64,000 nucleotides of DNA from Eutypella sp. D-1 (taxonomy: Eukaryota; Ascomycota; Sordariomycetes; Xylariales; Diatrypaceae): positions 1,240,001 to 1,304,000 of the forward strand of contig JAJTTP010000006.1 of the NCBI GenBank assembly GCA_023313575.1, written 5' to 3'. Shown piece after piece: positions 1 through 13,928 of the stretch. The notes beneath the pieces were generated by a model. That model had not been told where the DNA came from. It did not search any database and saw only the letters and a list, made by a program, of their open reading frames with translations. Every line of letters starts with the position of its first letter. Within the stretch, counting starts at the first letter, position 1. The position numbers and the translations under genes were made by a program.

Positions 1-551
1 ATCCGCCGCGTCTCATTCGTTCCTGCTGTCGCGAATCTTCAATCGGTAGGTTAAGGTTTCGAGCTCTTGCCTACCGGCCTTATTGTAAGGTACTGGCATT
101 ACAAACGCAACCTCCTACATGTTCAGCCTTCTCTGTGAATACTTTCGAATAACCTTCCCCCTCCCTTCCCCTCTTCTCTTTTTTGTCATTCCATCAATAA
201 GTGATACCCTTTGATATTTCTTTTCTATTTCCTGCTATCCATCCAGGAAATTCGTCTAGGAAATTCCCACGATAATCCACAGAGTTGACACCGTTTGATA
301 TTCGACGTTTGTCATTTGGCATCGTCACGATTCACCTCGAGTCTACCGTCTACCGTCTACTACCTCCCTACCTGGTACTGCTGCCGTGTAGTATTGATTT
401 CCCTCGTATGGAACGCCCTAGCGGGCTCTCATCAGCTTTCCCGTTGATGCTTCCATAATTTATCCTGCCATGATAGCAAGCAACTCGTGATATCCCATCT
501 TAAGCCACATCAATCGCATGCTGCCCGTACCCGTGGGTTATCGTCGCAATC
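1..551. other. Upstream region and 5' leader of TRA1
   Basis: No coding frame of note is visible. A pyrimidine-rich stretch lies near 155–185 and a CT-rich run continues to about 370, as is common before highly expressed or housekeeping genes in filamentous ascomycetes. The region probably holds the TRA1 promoter and 5' UTR. No other gene end can be recognised. Confidence 0.5.
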
Positions 552-3500
552 ATGTCGGGCGCAGCATTCGATGACATCGTCAAGCGACTGACGACTCAGG
601 AAACTGGTAAGCGATTCCACACATGCCCTATGTCTAACTTAAGAAGAATGCTGTCGGCCCTATGCGATCAATGCGATGATGCCTATATACACAATACTTA
701 TTGCGATAGCAAAAAGCACTCACTGACCTCGTCGTTGTTCTATTTCTATGTAGAGCCGAAAGCCAAGCTCGAAGCCGCCACCGCGCTGCGTGATGGCTTG
801 GATCATTATACCAATGGCCCTAACTATAGCCATTTTCTCAAGCGGGTGATGCCGATATTCATCAACATCCTTCGAGGACCATGTATCTTCCAGAGCACAT
901 CGTTAGAGCAGGTAAGATATCGTCTAATGATACCCATCACTATTCTAGCTCCTATGCTCATCTACTACTATAGAAACTTCGAAACTGCATCCTAGAGATT
1001 CTGCACCGATTACCGACGCACCCGACTTCCCCAGAACCGTTCGAGCCTTATGCTGACGAGGTGGTCGACCTGCTCATGGACCTCGTGCGCAACGACAACG
1101 AAGACAATGCGACACTATGTGTGAAGATAATATCCGATGTCATGCGTCACCAACCTAAGGTCCTTCACCCGAAGGTCCAGCCATTTTTGACGCTGATCCA
1201 GGATCTATTTGAAAACATGGGGAAGATTGTTTGGGAACAGTTAGACAATACCTCCCTGAACCCCAACGTGGCCGGCCCGCCCTCGACCCCCGGTAGCACG
1301 CAGACAAACTTCCAGTCGCCGCGCCCTGGATCTCCCGTCGCCTCGGTTACCGATCTTGGCCAGGACCTCCAGCAACAGAGCCGGCCTTTATTGAGGGGGA
1401 TGCATTCTTTTAAGGTTCTCTCCGAGTGCCCTATCATAGTCGTGTCTGTGTTCCAGACGTATCGAAACATTATCCAGCACAACGTCAAGGCCTTTGTGCC
1501 TCTTATCAAAACCACTCTTTGCGTCCAGGCTAAAGCGCAGGAGCAGGCGCATCGGGACGCGAAGGCCAGGGGCGTTATATTTGCCGGAGTCAGTCCCAAC
1601 ATCAAGAATCGCGTAGCCTTCGGGGATTTCATAACGGCTCAGGTCAAGACGATGAGCTTCTTAGCTTATCTATTGCGTCAGTATTCTAGTCAACTGGCGG
1701 ACTTCTTGCCAACGTTGCCGGAGATCATCGTCCGCCTACTTCAGGACTGCCCGAGGGAAAAGTCGGCTGCTCGGAAGGAGTTGCTGGTCGCCATCCGACA
1801 TATCATCAATTTCAATTTCCGGCGCATTTTTCTTCCCAAGATCGATGAGTTGCTCGATGAGAAGACGTTGATCGGCGATGGCTTAACAGTCTATGACACT
1901 ATGCGGCCTCTGGCGTACAGCATGCTGGCAGACTTGATTCACCACGTCCGCGACACATTAACCCCGGCGCAGATCCGCAAGACAGTGGAGGTCTACACTA
2001 GGAACCTACAAGATAATTTCCCGGGCACAAGTTTCCAAACAATGAGCGCGAAGCTCTTACTCAACATGGCAGAGTGCATCGCCAAGATGCAGAACAAGGT
2101 TGATGCCCGGCACTATCTGCTCATGATCTTGAATGCCATAGGCGACAAATTTGCTGCTATGAACAGGCAATACCCAAATGCCGTCAAACTCTCCAAGCTC
2201 TACAAGCAGCAGGCCAAGTATCAGTCGCCTGAGACATACCTTGCGGACAAGGAGCACCCACCAGAGTGGGACGAGACGGATATTTTCACTGCCATGCCGA
2301 TTAAGACCTCGAATCCGCGGGACCGCCATGCCGATCCTGTGAATGATAACAAGTTCCTCTTCAAGAATTTGATGAATGGACTGAAGAACACTTTCTACCA
2401 ACTCAAAACTTGCAATCCCATTTCGCAAGTTGACGATAACAACGCGCCTGCGCATTGGAAGGATGTGTCACATGGGTTTCCCGCAGAAGAAGTCAAGGTC
2501 ATTATCAAACTGTTCCGGGAAGGTGCATATGTATTCCGGTACTATGAGATTGAGAAACCCGCTGCGGAATCCCAATACGCTTCCCCGGTCGAGTATATGG
2601 CTAATTTCTATATGGTTTCGAGCAGCAAGGAAGAGAAGGATTTACTCGAAACCTTCGCCACCATCTTCCACTGCATTGATCCGGCAACCTTCCACGAAGT
2701 ATTTCAACAGGAAATTCCGAGGCTCTACGAGATGATCTTTGAGCACACGGCCCTTCTGCACATACCCCAGTTCCTCCTGGCGAGCGAAGCGACCTCCCCC
2801 AGTTTTTGCGGAATGCTCCTGAAGTTTCTAATGGAACGAATTGGTGATGTAGGCTCCGCAGACGTTAAGAAGTCTTCCATTCTGCTTCGTCTTTTCAAGT
2901 TAGCGTTTATGGCCGTCACCTTATTTGCGAACCAGAATGAGAAGGTTTTATTGCCTCATGTGGTTGACATTGTGACGAAGTCTATTGATTTGTCGACGAA
3001 GGCAGAGGAACCCATGAATTATTTTCTACTGCTCAGGTCGTTGTTCAGAAGCATAGGTGGCGGAAAGTTCGAACACCTCTATAAGCAGATATTGCCACTT
3101 CTCGAGATGTTGCTTGACGTCCTGAACACACTCTTGATGGCAGCCCGCAAGCCTGCGGAGAGAGATCTATACGTCGAACTGTGCCTTACTGTCCCGGCAC
3201 GTCTTAGTAACCTGCTACCCCATCTGAGCTTCCTGATGAGACCACTGGTAGTCGCTCTGAGAGCAGGGACCGACCTTGTCGGCCAGGGGCTGCGCACGCT
3301 CGAACTCTGCGTTGATAATCTCACTGCCGACTACCTCGACCCTATAATGGCTCCTGTCATCGAAGAGCTCATGAATGCACTGTTCGAACATCTAAAGCCA
3401 CACCCTTACAGCCACTTCCATGCGCACACCACAATGCGGATTTTGGGGAAGCTAGGAGGCCGAAACCGCAAGTTCATGACCGACTCTCTCCCTGTCAGGT

Positions 3501-6500
3501 ACCAGCATTATGCCGATGACCCGTCAAGCTTCGATGTGCGACTTATCGGATCCAAGAAGGACCGAGCATTTCCTGCTGAACTCGGCATCGACTTCTCCAT
3601 CCGCAAGCTAATGGAAGTACCGAAGCCTTCGAAGTTACCCGCTACTAAGCAACTCGATACCTACTACAAGAAACAGTCTCTGCAACTGATCAAATCGCAA
3701 ATCAAGTTGCGTGTTGGTTTCGATAACCTTCCCGATGACCTGCCACGCCTTGTTCGACTCCAGGCACAGGATCTCTTGAACAGGAAACCGGCAGCAGAAG
3801 TCTCGCTGTTCGGCGAATCCGACCGGGAGAGATCCGTGGTCAAGAAGAATGAACAGGACGACATCATGAAACGGTTACTCAAAGCGATCATGTTCGCGGC
3901 ATCCCTTCCGGACTTCCGGGAGGAGGCTGACGTATTCCTGATGAATCTCTGTCGCCATTTCACAATCATCGAGATTGGACGAGGCCTGATTGATCTGAAG
4001 CGGGAAATGAGCCCCTTTGATCCGAACGCCGGAGAGGGGCCGCTGTCCATCGACACCAGAATTCTGGCGGATGCAATTGTTGAATCACTCGCCTCGGATC
4101 TTCCTGATGTGCGTGATGCTGCCTTTCGTGCTATACGAGCCGTCTATGATTCCACGGCTACGATCTTCGGTTCAGAGACCCATGTTGGACGCCTAGGACT
4201 CTTCAACCACCTTAGTAGAACATTCTGTCATGGTTGCCATGAAGAGGAATGGTATATCAAGACTGGCGGCACTCTCGGTATCAGATATCTCTTGACAGAG
4301 GTTGACCTTGGTCATGCCTGGGTCGCTTCGAAGCAGATGGACTTCGTTCGGGCTCTCATGTATGTTATTAAGGACATGCCGCAAGACTTACCCAAGAAAA
4401 CAAGGTCCTCGGCCCAGGTCACGCTCGAGGCTCTTCTGAGGAGGATAACCAATAACGTCAAGAAAGAGGACGCATTGCCATTGGCCCTGCCTCCAACTCA
4501 ACCGCAGCCTAAGTTGCCCCGGCTTTCACAGATCTGCATACTCTTCAATGACGAGCTCTCTCACATGAATAGCCATGTCCGCGAAACGGCAAAGAGGTCA
4601 CTCGAGAATATAGCGAGCGCTGCTGGGGCGGAAATTTGGGAGATTGTCGAGCCTCACAAGGAACGTCTACTACAGCCTATTTACGCTAAACCTCTGAGGG
4701 CCCTACCCTTCTCTACACAGATAGGGTATATCGATGCTATCGCGTACTACATGAGCCTCAAGAGCGATTTTGTCACATTCGATGACAATCTCAATAGGCT
4801 TCTGATGGAGTCGTTGGCTCTAGCCGATGCCACAGATGAGTCGCTAGCCGGTAAACCTGCCGAGTTCCGAACGCACGAGTCCATAGTCAGTCTCAGAGTC
4901 GCCTGCATCAAGATTCTCAGCAAAGCTATGGGTTTCGACGAGTTTCAGAAAGGTCCGAACAATGCAACGCGCACTAAGATCGTGTCCGTCTTCTTCAAAT
5001 GTCTCTATTCAGAATCAAAGCCAACGATTGAGGCTGCCAACGACGCTCTTAAGGCGGTACTCTCGCAAACGAACAAGCTGCCTAAGGATCTTCTGCAGCA
5101 AGGCCTGAGACCTGTTTTAGCTAATCTCCAAGACCCTAAGAGGCTGAGCACGCATGGACTGGACAACCTGGCGCGGCTGCTACGCTTGCTCACGACTTAC
5201 TTCAAGGTGGAGATCGGTGCTCGACTTCTCGATCATATCAAGGTCCTGGCAGAGCCGAACTTAATGCAGCAGCTCTCTTTCACCTTTTTCGAGCAGCACA
5301 ATACCATGAAAGTTATCGCAGCTGTTTTCAATATTTTCCACCTTCTTCCTCCTGCTGCCGAGCAGTTCAAGGAACGGCTCATTGATACCTGCCTGGAACT
5401 CGAATACAAACTGCGGCGCACGCACCATAGCCCTTTCAGACAGCCGTTATGTAAATTTCTCAACAAGTACCCTTCAGAGACTTGGGAATTCCTCCTAAAC
5501 AAGCTTGACGATCTCAAATATGGCCGATTCTTGTCGCAGGTTCTCGTGCATCCCGAGAGCAAGAATCTCCGAGAGCATGCTTGCTCCCACGTCCAGCAGC
5601 TTATTGCCATGTGCAATAAGGTTGTTGCTACTTCTAAGGATTCAAGGTCTGTTGTTATGATCAACACGATCAATGTGTTTGAATCCCTTAGCGAGGAAGC
5701 AGCGCGCCCCAGCTGGTTGGAGCAGAAGGAGACGATCGTCTGGATCAAGCAGATTGGCAGGGACCTCGAACGGTATCTTCGGATGAATCAGATTTTCCCC
5801 AGTCTACGACTACCGGCTGATCAAGCGGGCGAGCAGCTCATCAAGATTCTCACGAGGGCGCTTTCATTAAACCCCCATGACCTAGACTCTCTTTTCAGCC
5901 TCATTGAATCCGTCACTGCTGATGAGTTCCGAGCCACGCCCGTACTATACTCGTACATCTACAAGAATGTCATCTGCAGTGATTCGATCGAACTTTGGAA
6001 GTCAGTTGTACTTCGATGTCTTGATATATATGCGGACAAGAACTCTTCCCAGAAAGCCAAGTGCTTCGTTCTCCGCAACATTGTCAACCCCATCATTGCT
6101 ATGGACATCATGCGACACTGGAACAAGCCAAGCGATCCGAAGACACCCCGATTAATGGATCGTACCGTGATCGAATCCATCAACATGAAGATCTGGAAAG
6201 TCAACTTGGGAGATCCTCAGGAAGACCTGATACAACCTGGCATTGACCACACGCGAATGGAAGTGTTGCAACTATCGGCGATGTTAGTCAAATATCATTA
6301 CGCCATCCTACAGGATGCTAGGAAAGATATCATTAAATTTGGCTGGACGTACATCCGCCTCGATGACGTCATCAACAAGCATGCCGCATATGTCGTGATC
6401 GGTTACTTTATCGCCCACTACGAGACGCCTCCTAAAATCGTTACTCAGGTGTATTACTCTCTCCTTAGGACGAGCCAGAACGAAGGCCGTGCCTTAGTTA

Positions 6501-9500
6501 CACAGGCCCTCGAGTTGATGGCTCCGGTCTTACCGAAGCGGTGCACTGCTGTGCCCGGAGATCGCAGTGCCGTGTGGGCAATGGCACCACGCCGGATTCT
6601 GGCGGAAGAAGGCCAGAACGTCCAGCAGATGACTAGCATCTTCCACTTCCTCGTCCGACATCCCGATCTCTTCTACGAGTCCAGGGACAAGTTCGCACTT
6701 CTGATCATCACATCCCTGAGAAAGGTGTCGTCCCCGCAATCCTCGGTGAATGATAGCAAGAAACTTGCCCTCAGCATGATGTGGTTGATATGGCAATGGG
6801 AGAAGAGACGGGTCGAGGGCAAATCCTCTGACACATTACCGTCGTCCGAGTCACCAAACCCGAAGAACCAACCAGAGCTGGGGTCTCCTTCGGCCGTTCG
6901 GCAATCTACAAATACGGAACGGACTGAGTTCCAGATTCCTTCCGGGTTTCGTCTTAAGATGGTCAAATACCTGATTGAATTTATTGCTCAGCTGAACGAG
7001 AGATATCAACTACCTTCCGCAAAGCCGAGAGATACCACACCAAGTTCAGGCCCTGCCCCTCCGCCCTACTCCACTGACCTATGCAAGAAGGCCATGTCGC
7101 TCTTGTATAACCTTTTGCAGCCACAATACTGGGGTGACCTGGATGTTGATCTGTTCCCCAACGTGACCGAGGTCGTGCTTGCCAGTGAGAAAACGTCGAA
7201 GATCCTCTCTGCTGACCCGTCCGACAAGGACAACTATGACGACAAGTTCATAACCAACATCATCAACACCCTCCAGGTAGTCCGTATCATCCTGAACTTC
7301 AAACCAGACGAATGGATCTTGAAGAACATGCAATCAGTCCAGAAGATCCTCGAGAAATGTCTAAAGTCTGATAACCCGGAGCTTCAAGATTGCTTACACC
7401 TCGCAGACAAGGAGTATGACGATGGCCGAGAGATCAAGTCCACTGTCCAGCGAATTCTGGATGCTGTCCCAGAGGATGTCCCCATGGAAGATGCAGACGC
7501 GGAAGGGGAGACGGAATCGCCCACATCAGAAATCATCACGTTCCTCTCTGGTGTTGCTACGGAGACTTTGGCCGCCTCTAACTACATCTCCGGTGTCAAT
7601 GTTTTATGGTCCCTAGGGCAATGTAAGCCGTCCATTATCGATCAGCACATCCCGGCTTTGATGAAGGCCCTGCAGACAAAGCTTGCCCGGGAGCACGTTC
7701 AGCACTATACTTGTGTGGCCAATCACCAAATGAGCATGGTACCGATGCGCCCCCAGGAGCCCAACGTTCAGGCAGGCGAGATGACGCAGTATGACTTGAA
7801 CATCCAAACTTCATTGATGATCAAAGCCATCCAGGTCACCGCGCTGCGTATGGAGATCCTCGGGGACAACCGTAGACCCTTCCTGAGCGTACTCGCTACG
7901 CTTGTTGAGAAGTCGCATCACATCCCGCTCTGCGAGAAGATCCTTGAGATGGTTGAAGGGTGGGTATTCCGGTCTGAGGGGACCTGGCCAACGCTTAAAG
8001 AAAAAACGGCCGTCTTGCATAAGATGCTTTCTTTTGAGCATCGTCTCGACCCAACAATGCTGACTAAATTTCTTGAATTGGTCATTCGAATTTATGAGGA
8101 TCCGAAAATAACGAGGACGGAACTCACTGTGCGAATGGAGCATGCGTTCCTTATAGGCACGAGAGCACAGGACGTCAGCATGCGCAACAGATTTATGGCG
8201 ATATTCGACAAGAGTCTTTCCAAAACGGCTTCGGCTCGTCTTTCGTATGTCATTACACAACAGAATTGGGACACATTGGCCGATTCCTTCTGGTTGGCGC
8301 AAGCATCCCAGCTGCTTCTTGGCGCCGTTGAGACCAACTCCAGCGCGCAGCTCCACCACGAGGACTTCCGGACACTACCAGCTTCTCAAATATTTTGCAC
8401 CTACGCCAAAGATTCACGGGAACCGAACATGATGGTCGACGATAAATACGAAACGTTCATGGCAAATCATCGGCGCTTCATGGCCGATATTGGCGATGTC
8501 AAAGTACGTGATATTTTCGAGCCGCTCGCCCAGCTCCAGCACGTCGATAGTAACCTGGCCAACGAACTTTGGGTTGCTCTGTTCCCGATGTACTGGTCCG
8601 CAACGCCAAGAGACGAGAAACCAGACCTTGAGAAGGGCATGTTGGTGCTCTTGACAAAAGATTTCCATTCACGTCAAATCGACAAGAGGCCAAACGTGGT
8701 ACAATCGCTGTTAGCGGGCGCAGCCAAAGCTTGGCCGGAATGCAAGATACCCCCTCATGTGTTGAAATTCGAGGCCAGGACCTACGATGCATGGTACACG
8801 GCCCTTGTCCAGCTCGAGAATGCCGCCATCAAGCCTGACGTTGACTCGCCCAACGTGCGCGAGAGCACCCTGGATGCCTTGGTCGAGCTATACTCGAGCC
8901 TGAAGGAGGATGACTTATTCTACGGGACGTGGCGTAGAAGATGTCAGTTCGTGGAGACCAACGCGGGACTTTCGTATGAGCAGATGGGTATGTGGGATAA
9001 GGCCCAGAAGATGTATGAAGCGGCTCAAATAAAAGCTCGCACCGGCGTGATTCCCTTCTCACAGGGCGAGTACATGCTCTGGGAAGACCACTGGGTTCTA
9101 TGCGCCGAGAAGCTTCAGCAGTGGGATATCTTGCAGGACTTCGCTAAGCACGAAAACCTGCATGATCTTCTATTAGAGTGCTGTTGGCGCAGCGTCGACA
9201 TGTGGCAGAACCAGGAGCACCGAGACAGCCTCGAGGGTGTCATCAAAGGCTTGATGGATGCGCCGACGTCTCGCAGAGCGTTCTTCCAAGGCTTCATGTC
9301 TCTTCTGAAGTTACACAACAAGCAAGAGACTGGACCGGAGTTCTCTCGCGTCTGCGACGAGGCGATCCAACTATCCATAAGGAAATGGCACCAGCTGCCG
9401 AAACGTCTGACGGCGGCGCATATCCCGATGCTCCACAACTTCCAGCAACTGGTTGAGCTCCACGACGCCAGCGTCATTTGCCAGAGTCTTGCTAACACCA

Positions 9501-12376
9501 ACCAAGCAAATCTCGACGTGAAATCGGGCGAGCTCAAGTTACTCTTGGGATCATGGCGGGACAGACTTCCCAACATCTGGGATGACATCACAGACTGGCA
9601 AGATCTGGTCACGTGGCGGCAGCACATTTTCGGCCTGATCAACAGCACCTACCTACAGCTACTTCCTCAGCAAGGCCAAAACGCTAATGGTGCTTCTTTC
9701 GCGTACCGTGGTTATCATGAGACAGCATGGATAATAAACCGGTTTGCTCATGTTGCCCGAAAACACAACCTACCCGAAGTGTGCATCAACCAACTTAGTC
9801 GGATCTACACCCTTCCCAATATCGAGATCCAGGAGGCCTTCCTGAAGCTGAGGGAACAGGCCAGGTGTCACTACGAAAACCCTGATGAACTGAACAGTGG
9901 TCTCGATGTCATTAACAACACCAACCTGAACTACTTCAACAACCAGCAGAAGGCTGAGTTCTACACCCTCAAGGGGATGTTCCTGGAGAAGCTCAAGCAG
10001 AAGGAAGAAGCTGATGGCGCCTATGGTACGGCATTGTATTATGACATCGCCAAGGCTAAAGCTTGGGCCGAGTGGGGTTACTTTAATGATCGTAAGTTCA
10101 AGGAGGATCCATCTGATCTCAACTCCGCTAGGCAAGCCGTCACATCGTATCTTCAGGCCATTGGTAGCTACAAGAGCGGCAAGGCCCGAAAGTTGATTGC
10201 CCGGATCCTCTGGCTCCTAAGCTTGGACGATGCCAATGGCACCATCGCTGGTGGCTTTGACGACTACAAGGGGGAGACGCCCGTGTGGTATTGGATTACT
10301 TCCATTCAGCAGCTTCTAAACGGCCTCAGTCACAAGGAGGCACCGAGAGTCCATGCCATCTTGCTGAAAATCGCCAAAGCATACCCCCAGTCGTTGTACT
10401 TCCAGCTGAGGACTAGCCGCGAAGACATGTTGGCGATCAAGAAGAGTCAGGAAGCGAAGGAGAAGGCGCGCCAGCGGGCGCAGTCCGCTGCTGCAAATGC
10501 CAAGCCCAATGGCTCACCCCTGGCCCCTAAGCAGGATACTGCCGCAGCCAAAGCGGAATCCTCGTCAAGACCACAGACTGCCAACGGCGAAGGCAATGCT
10601 CAGCCAAAGTCCGAGCCGTCCGAAGCAGCTCGAACACCCAGCATGACGCCAGGCGGGAACGCCGCGCCGTCCGGTACAGATCAACAGGCTGCTAAGGATG
10701 GGACGACAACCGCAGCTGGACAGAAGAAACCACCGTGGGAGCTTACTGATGAGATCATGTCGGTGCTAAAGACCGCGTTCCCACTTCTGGCTTTGTCGAT
10801 GGAGACCATGGTCGATCAGATCCAGAAGTATTTTAAGTGCCCGCCTGATGAAGATGCGTACCGGCTCATCGTCGCGCTGCTCAACGATGGACTGGCTTAT
10901 GTCAGCCGCATGCCTTCTTCTTACGCTAAAGACGTCAAGTTGCCAACAGGCACCGAGGTGAACATAACCCGCTTCGCTGAGACAATTCTTCCAACCCACA
11001 TCAAGAAGTCTTTCGACGCCGACTTTGTCCAGGTCAAGCCTACCATGTACGAATACATCCATAAGCTTCGAAGATGGCGCGACAAGTTTGAGGAGAAACT
11101 CGACCGAAGGATTCCCAGCGCTTACCTGGAGTCCTATTCGCGTCACCTGAGCGACTTCCGGTACCAGAAGTTCGATGATGTTGAGATACCAGGGCAATAC
11201 CTGCAGCACAAGGATAAGAACCAGGACTTCGTCAGAATTGACCGGTTCCTGCCCAATGTTGACCTTGTGCGTTCGATTGGTGCCTCCTATAGGCGGCTCA
11301 AGATCCGTGGCCATGATGGAAGCGTTCATTGTTTTGTTGTCCAGCACCCAGCAGCCAGACACAGCCGAAGAGAAGAGCGGGTCTTGCAGCTCTTCCGCCA
11401 ACTGAACCAGACGTTAGCGAAGAAGAAGGAAAGCCGACGTCGCGATCTTCAGTTCACCCTGCCCCTGATGGTTCCTCTTGCGCCACACATAAGGATTGTC
11501 CAAGAAGATACCTCCTACATCACCTTGCAGGGTATATACGAAGATCATTGCCGTCGCAACGGCATGCAGAAGGATGACCCGGTACTGTTCACAATGGATA
11601 AATTGAGAGGACTCATAGATCCTAAAGGATCCGTAAGTTTGACTGACACCTGCAAAGCTGTCACGCTGATGACTAACATTCATATCCAGAAACAGCCAGA
11701 TCAGACGGCAGCAGCTCGACTTGAAGTATTCACGGCGATCCAAGAGAAGTGGGTGCCACATAACATCGTGCTGGACTACTTCCAAAGCACGTTCCCGGAG
11801 TTTTCAGAATTCTGGCTCTTCCGTCGCAGGTTCTCGTATCAGTTATCGGCCTTGACCTTTATGACGTACATCCTATATATGAACAATCGATATCCTCAGA
11901 AGATCAATATCGCGCGTGGCTCGGGCAAGATATGGGGATCAGAGCTGCAGTCATTCATGTCGCAGCAGAAGCCCTTCTTCTACAACCCCGAACCCGTTCC
12001 TTTCCGTCTCACGCCCAATCTTCAGACACTGATGGGTCCCTTGGCCACGGAAGGTATCTTCAGCCCTTCAATCATGGCCATCGCGAGATGCTTGGTTGAG
12101 CCCCAATTCGAGCTTGAGCACGCTCTCACCCTATTCGTCCGTGATGAGATGATTTGGTGGTTTACGAACCATCACCGTACGGCTCATCTCACCGAGACCC
12201 AGCTGCGCGACACTGTCCAGACCAACTGCGACATGATTGTCAAGCGGGCAGTCAGTTTGGCTCAGTGCCCCGTTGGTAACCTGCCGGCTTGCCAGACTGT
12301 CATCGACCTCATCGCCAAGGCCGTCAACCCCATGAACCTCGCACAATGCGATACTCTGTGGATGAGTTACCTCTAG
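552..12376 (+). CDS. TRA1: TRA1, SAGA/NuA4 transcription co-activator scaffold (PIKK-family pseudokinase)
   Basis: Tra1 is the giant scaffold shared by the SAGA and NuA4 histone acetyltransferase complexes; it receives transcriptional activators in the nucleus. Suggested exons are 552–606, 754–911, 974–11632 and 11690–12376, giving about 3852 residues, the usual Tra1 size. Order along the protein: a very long helical (HEAT-like) region; a FAT region (roughly residues 2600–3200) with tetratricopeptide-like helices; a low-complexity Ala/Ser/Pro linker near 3230–3320; a PI3K-like domain from about 3490; and a terminal FATC segment ending in DTLWMSYL. The kinase domain lacks a recognisable catalytic loop and metal-binding DFG, as known for Tra1. 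The first two introns are needed to reach ATG 552. The first (147 nt) is in frame without stops, so it could be misread as coding. The last proposed intron (57 nt, in frame) interrupts the otherwise conserved pseudokinase sequence. Confidence 0.95.
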
Positions 12377-13928
12377 TCTGGCATTTCTCGTATGGTTTTT
12401 CTTTTTGGTCGTTGTATCAATATTTGCACTTAATACGGTACTGTAATTTTGCGGTCTTGTTTCTATTATTCAAAATCAGAGGTTTATGCAAGGCGTTTCT
12501 TGAAGGGTATCGTTCACGTCGAGGACACATTCGGAACGCACATAACCATATGTGCAGGAAAAGGGCGTAGATGGCGCCTCGGAAGAATGCAAGTACTCGT
12601 GGTGGATATTCCCGATGCTGCAGCATCATATAGTTTCTAATGAATGTCATGAATATTTTATCCCATTAACTCATCTCACACGTCTGGCCTTGTGGTATGT
12701 GCATGCCGTGACTGCGCTCGGTGTGTAATCACAGTGCAAGGCCTCATAATATCGCGTTAGAGCCTCAACTTGATAATGCTCTCGCTTCCCAGTCTAAGGT
12801 GCTACCGCCGACATGGGGCTGAAACGCTTCAAAATTAGCGAAAGCGGACAGTGAGGCCATTGTCGAAAACTGTTGCCGAAGTATTGCTCAAAGTCGAAAT
12901 ATCACTAGCTACAATACAAGTGACCCTTATGGCCTCCCCTCATAGCCACCTTTTAATATGAGAGGTCAAATCGTTCACGATGGCAGCGCAATGCGGCAGG
13001 TCGATATCCAGATGGGCGCATAGCACTCGGCGCTATGCGATCCGAGTTAGGCTTAGTGCACCGCCCAGCACCGGCCGGCTTGCGCGAAGAGGAAGCTATT
13101 GTAGACGTGCGGGCGATCAGATCATTGGAAGTAGGAATCAGAGCTTCGGAGTCCTATTTAGTGTTTCCTTACCACATTCCTGAAGTAGTAAAGCCCGTTT
13201 CTCTGCCGAACATCGGATCTACCCCCCTTGTCTTCGCCGCCACCTGATGGTGTGTAGCATAGATCTAATGAATCCATCCCCCTTTGATCTATTGTTTCAA
13301 TGGCGATTATAGGTATGACCTTGCGTTCAGAGTGTAAGACGGGATAAAATCGTGGGAATATTTGAAGGAGCGGCAGGCGGGGATCGATCCGCTTTCAGGC
13401 CATGTCTCTCAAACTAATTATCAGAGTATCTGGACACGGGGAGGATCTATATCGGACGTCTTAGCACTGCGGCCAACCCCTGAGACCATGTGGATGATCC
13501 TTCATACCTGAGTGGATGCGCCCATGCCTTAAGCCTCCTGCCGCCGATCACATTAGTAAGGTAGCATGTGCTATTTCTAGTGCTACCATCTAGGATAGTA
13601 ATATCAGACAGACCCTTTCATTTTCGAATAATACTATATCTTCCGCCCACGGCACTCGATTCTGTTGTATTCCCTATGGATATGATCACCTTATGTCGCA
13701 GGGCGGCCGCCTACCCCTGCAGCGGGCAGACCCCCCGAAGAAAACGGAAGGTGCTATTCTATATCACACCTCCCTTGTTGGTGGGGATGGGAAGACGAAT
13801 TTGACGACCTCACAGTCAACCTATTGCCTTTAGATTACTATAGAAAGCCCTAGGATGCCCCAGGGAAAAAAAGACTGCCTGATGAGATAGCTCGTCCCAT
13901 CACCGTATTCACGCAGCCACCTTACATC
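12377..13928. other. Intergenic region downstream of TRA1 and upstream of the NEP1-like gene
   Basis: Only short unsupported frames occur here. A stretch on the minus strand at about 13375–13490 resembles a damaged tRNA (listed separately). The last few hundred bases before 13929 presumably contain the promoter of the NEP1-like gene; no specific element is recognised. Confidence 0.5.
13375..13490 (-). pseudogene. tRNA-like remnant (Leu/Ser-type D arm), uncertain
   Basis: Read on the minus strand, a D-arm-like segment (GGCCGCAGTGCTAAGACGTC) is followed about 75 nt later by a T-arm-like segment (GCGGATCGATCCCCGCC). The latter looks like a normal T arm with one base lost in the 5' stem. I could not build a matching 7-bp acceptor stem, and the distance between arms would require an intron or long variable arm. 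It is therefore at best a decayed tRNA; chance similarity is possible. Confidence 0.25.

Noticed and set aside
7811..8359. 182-codon minus-strand frame inside TRA1
   Set aside because: Antisense to a conserved, certain gene, with no start context or family features.
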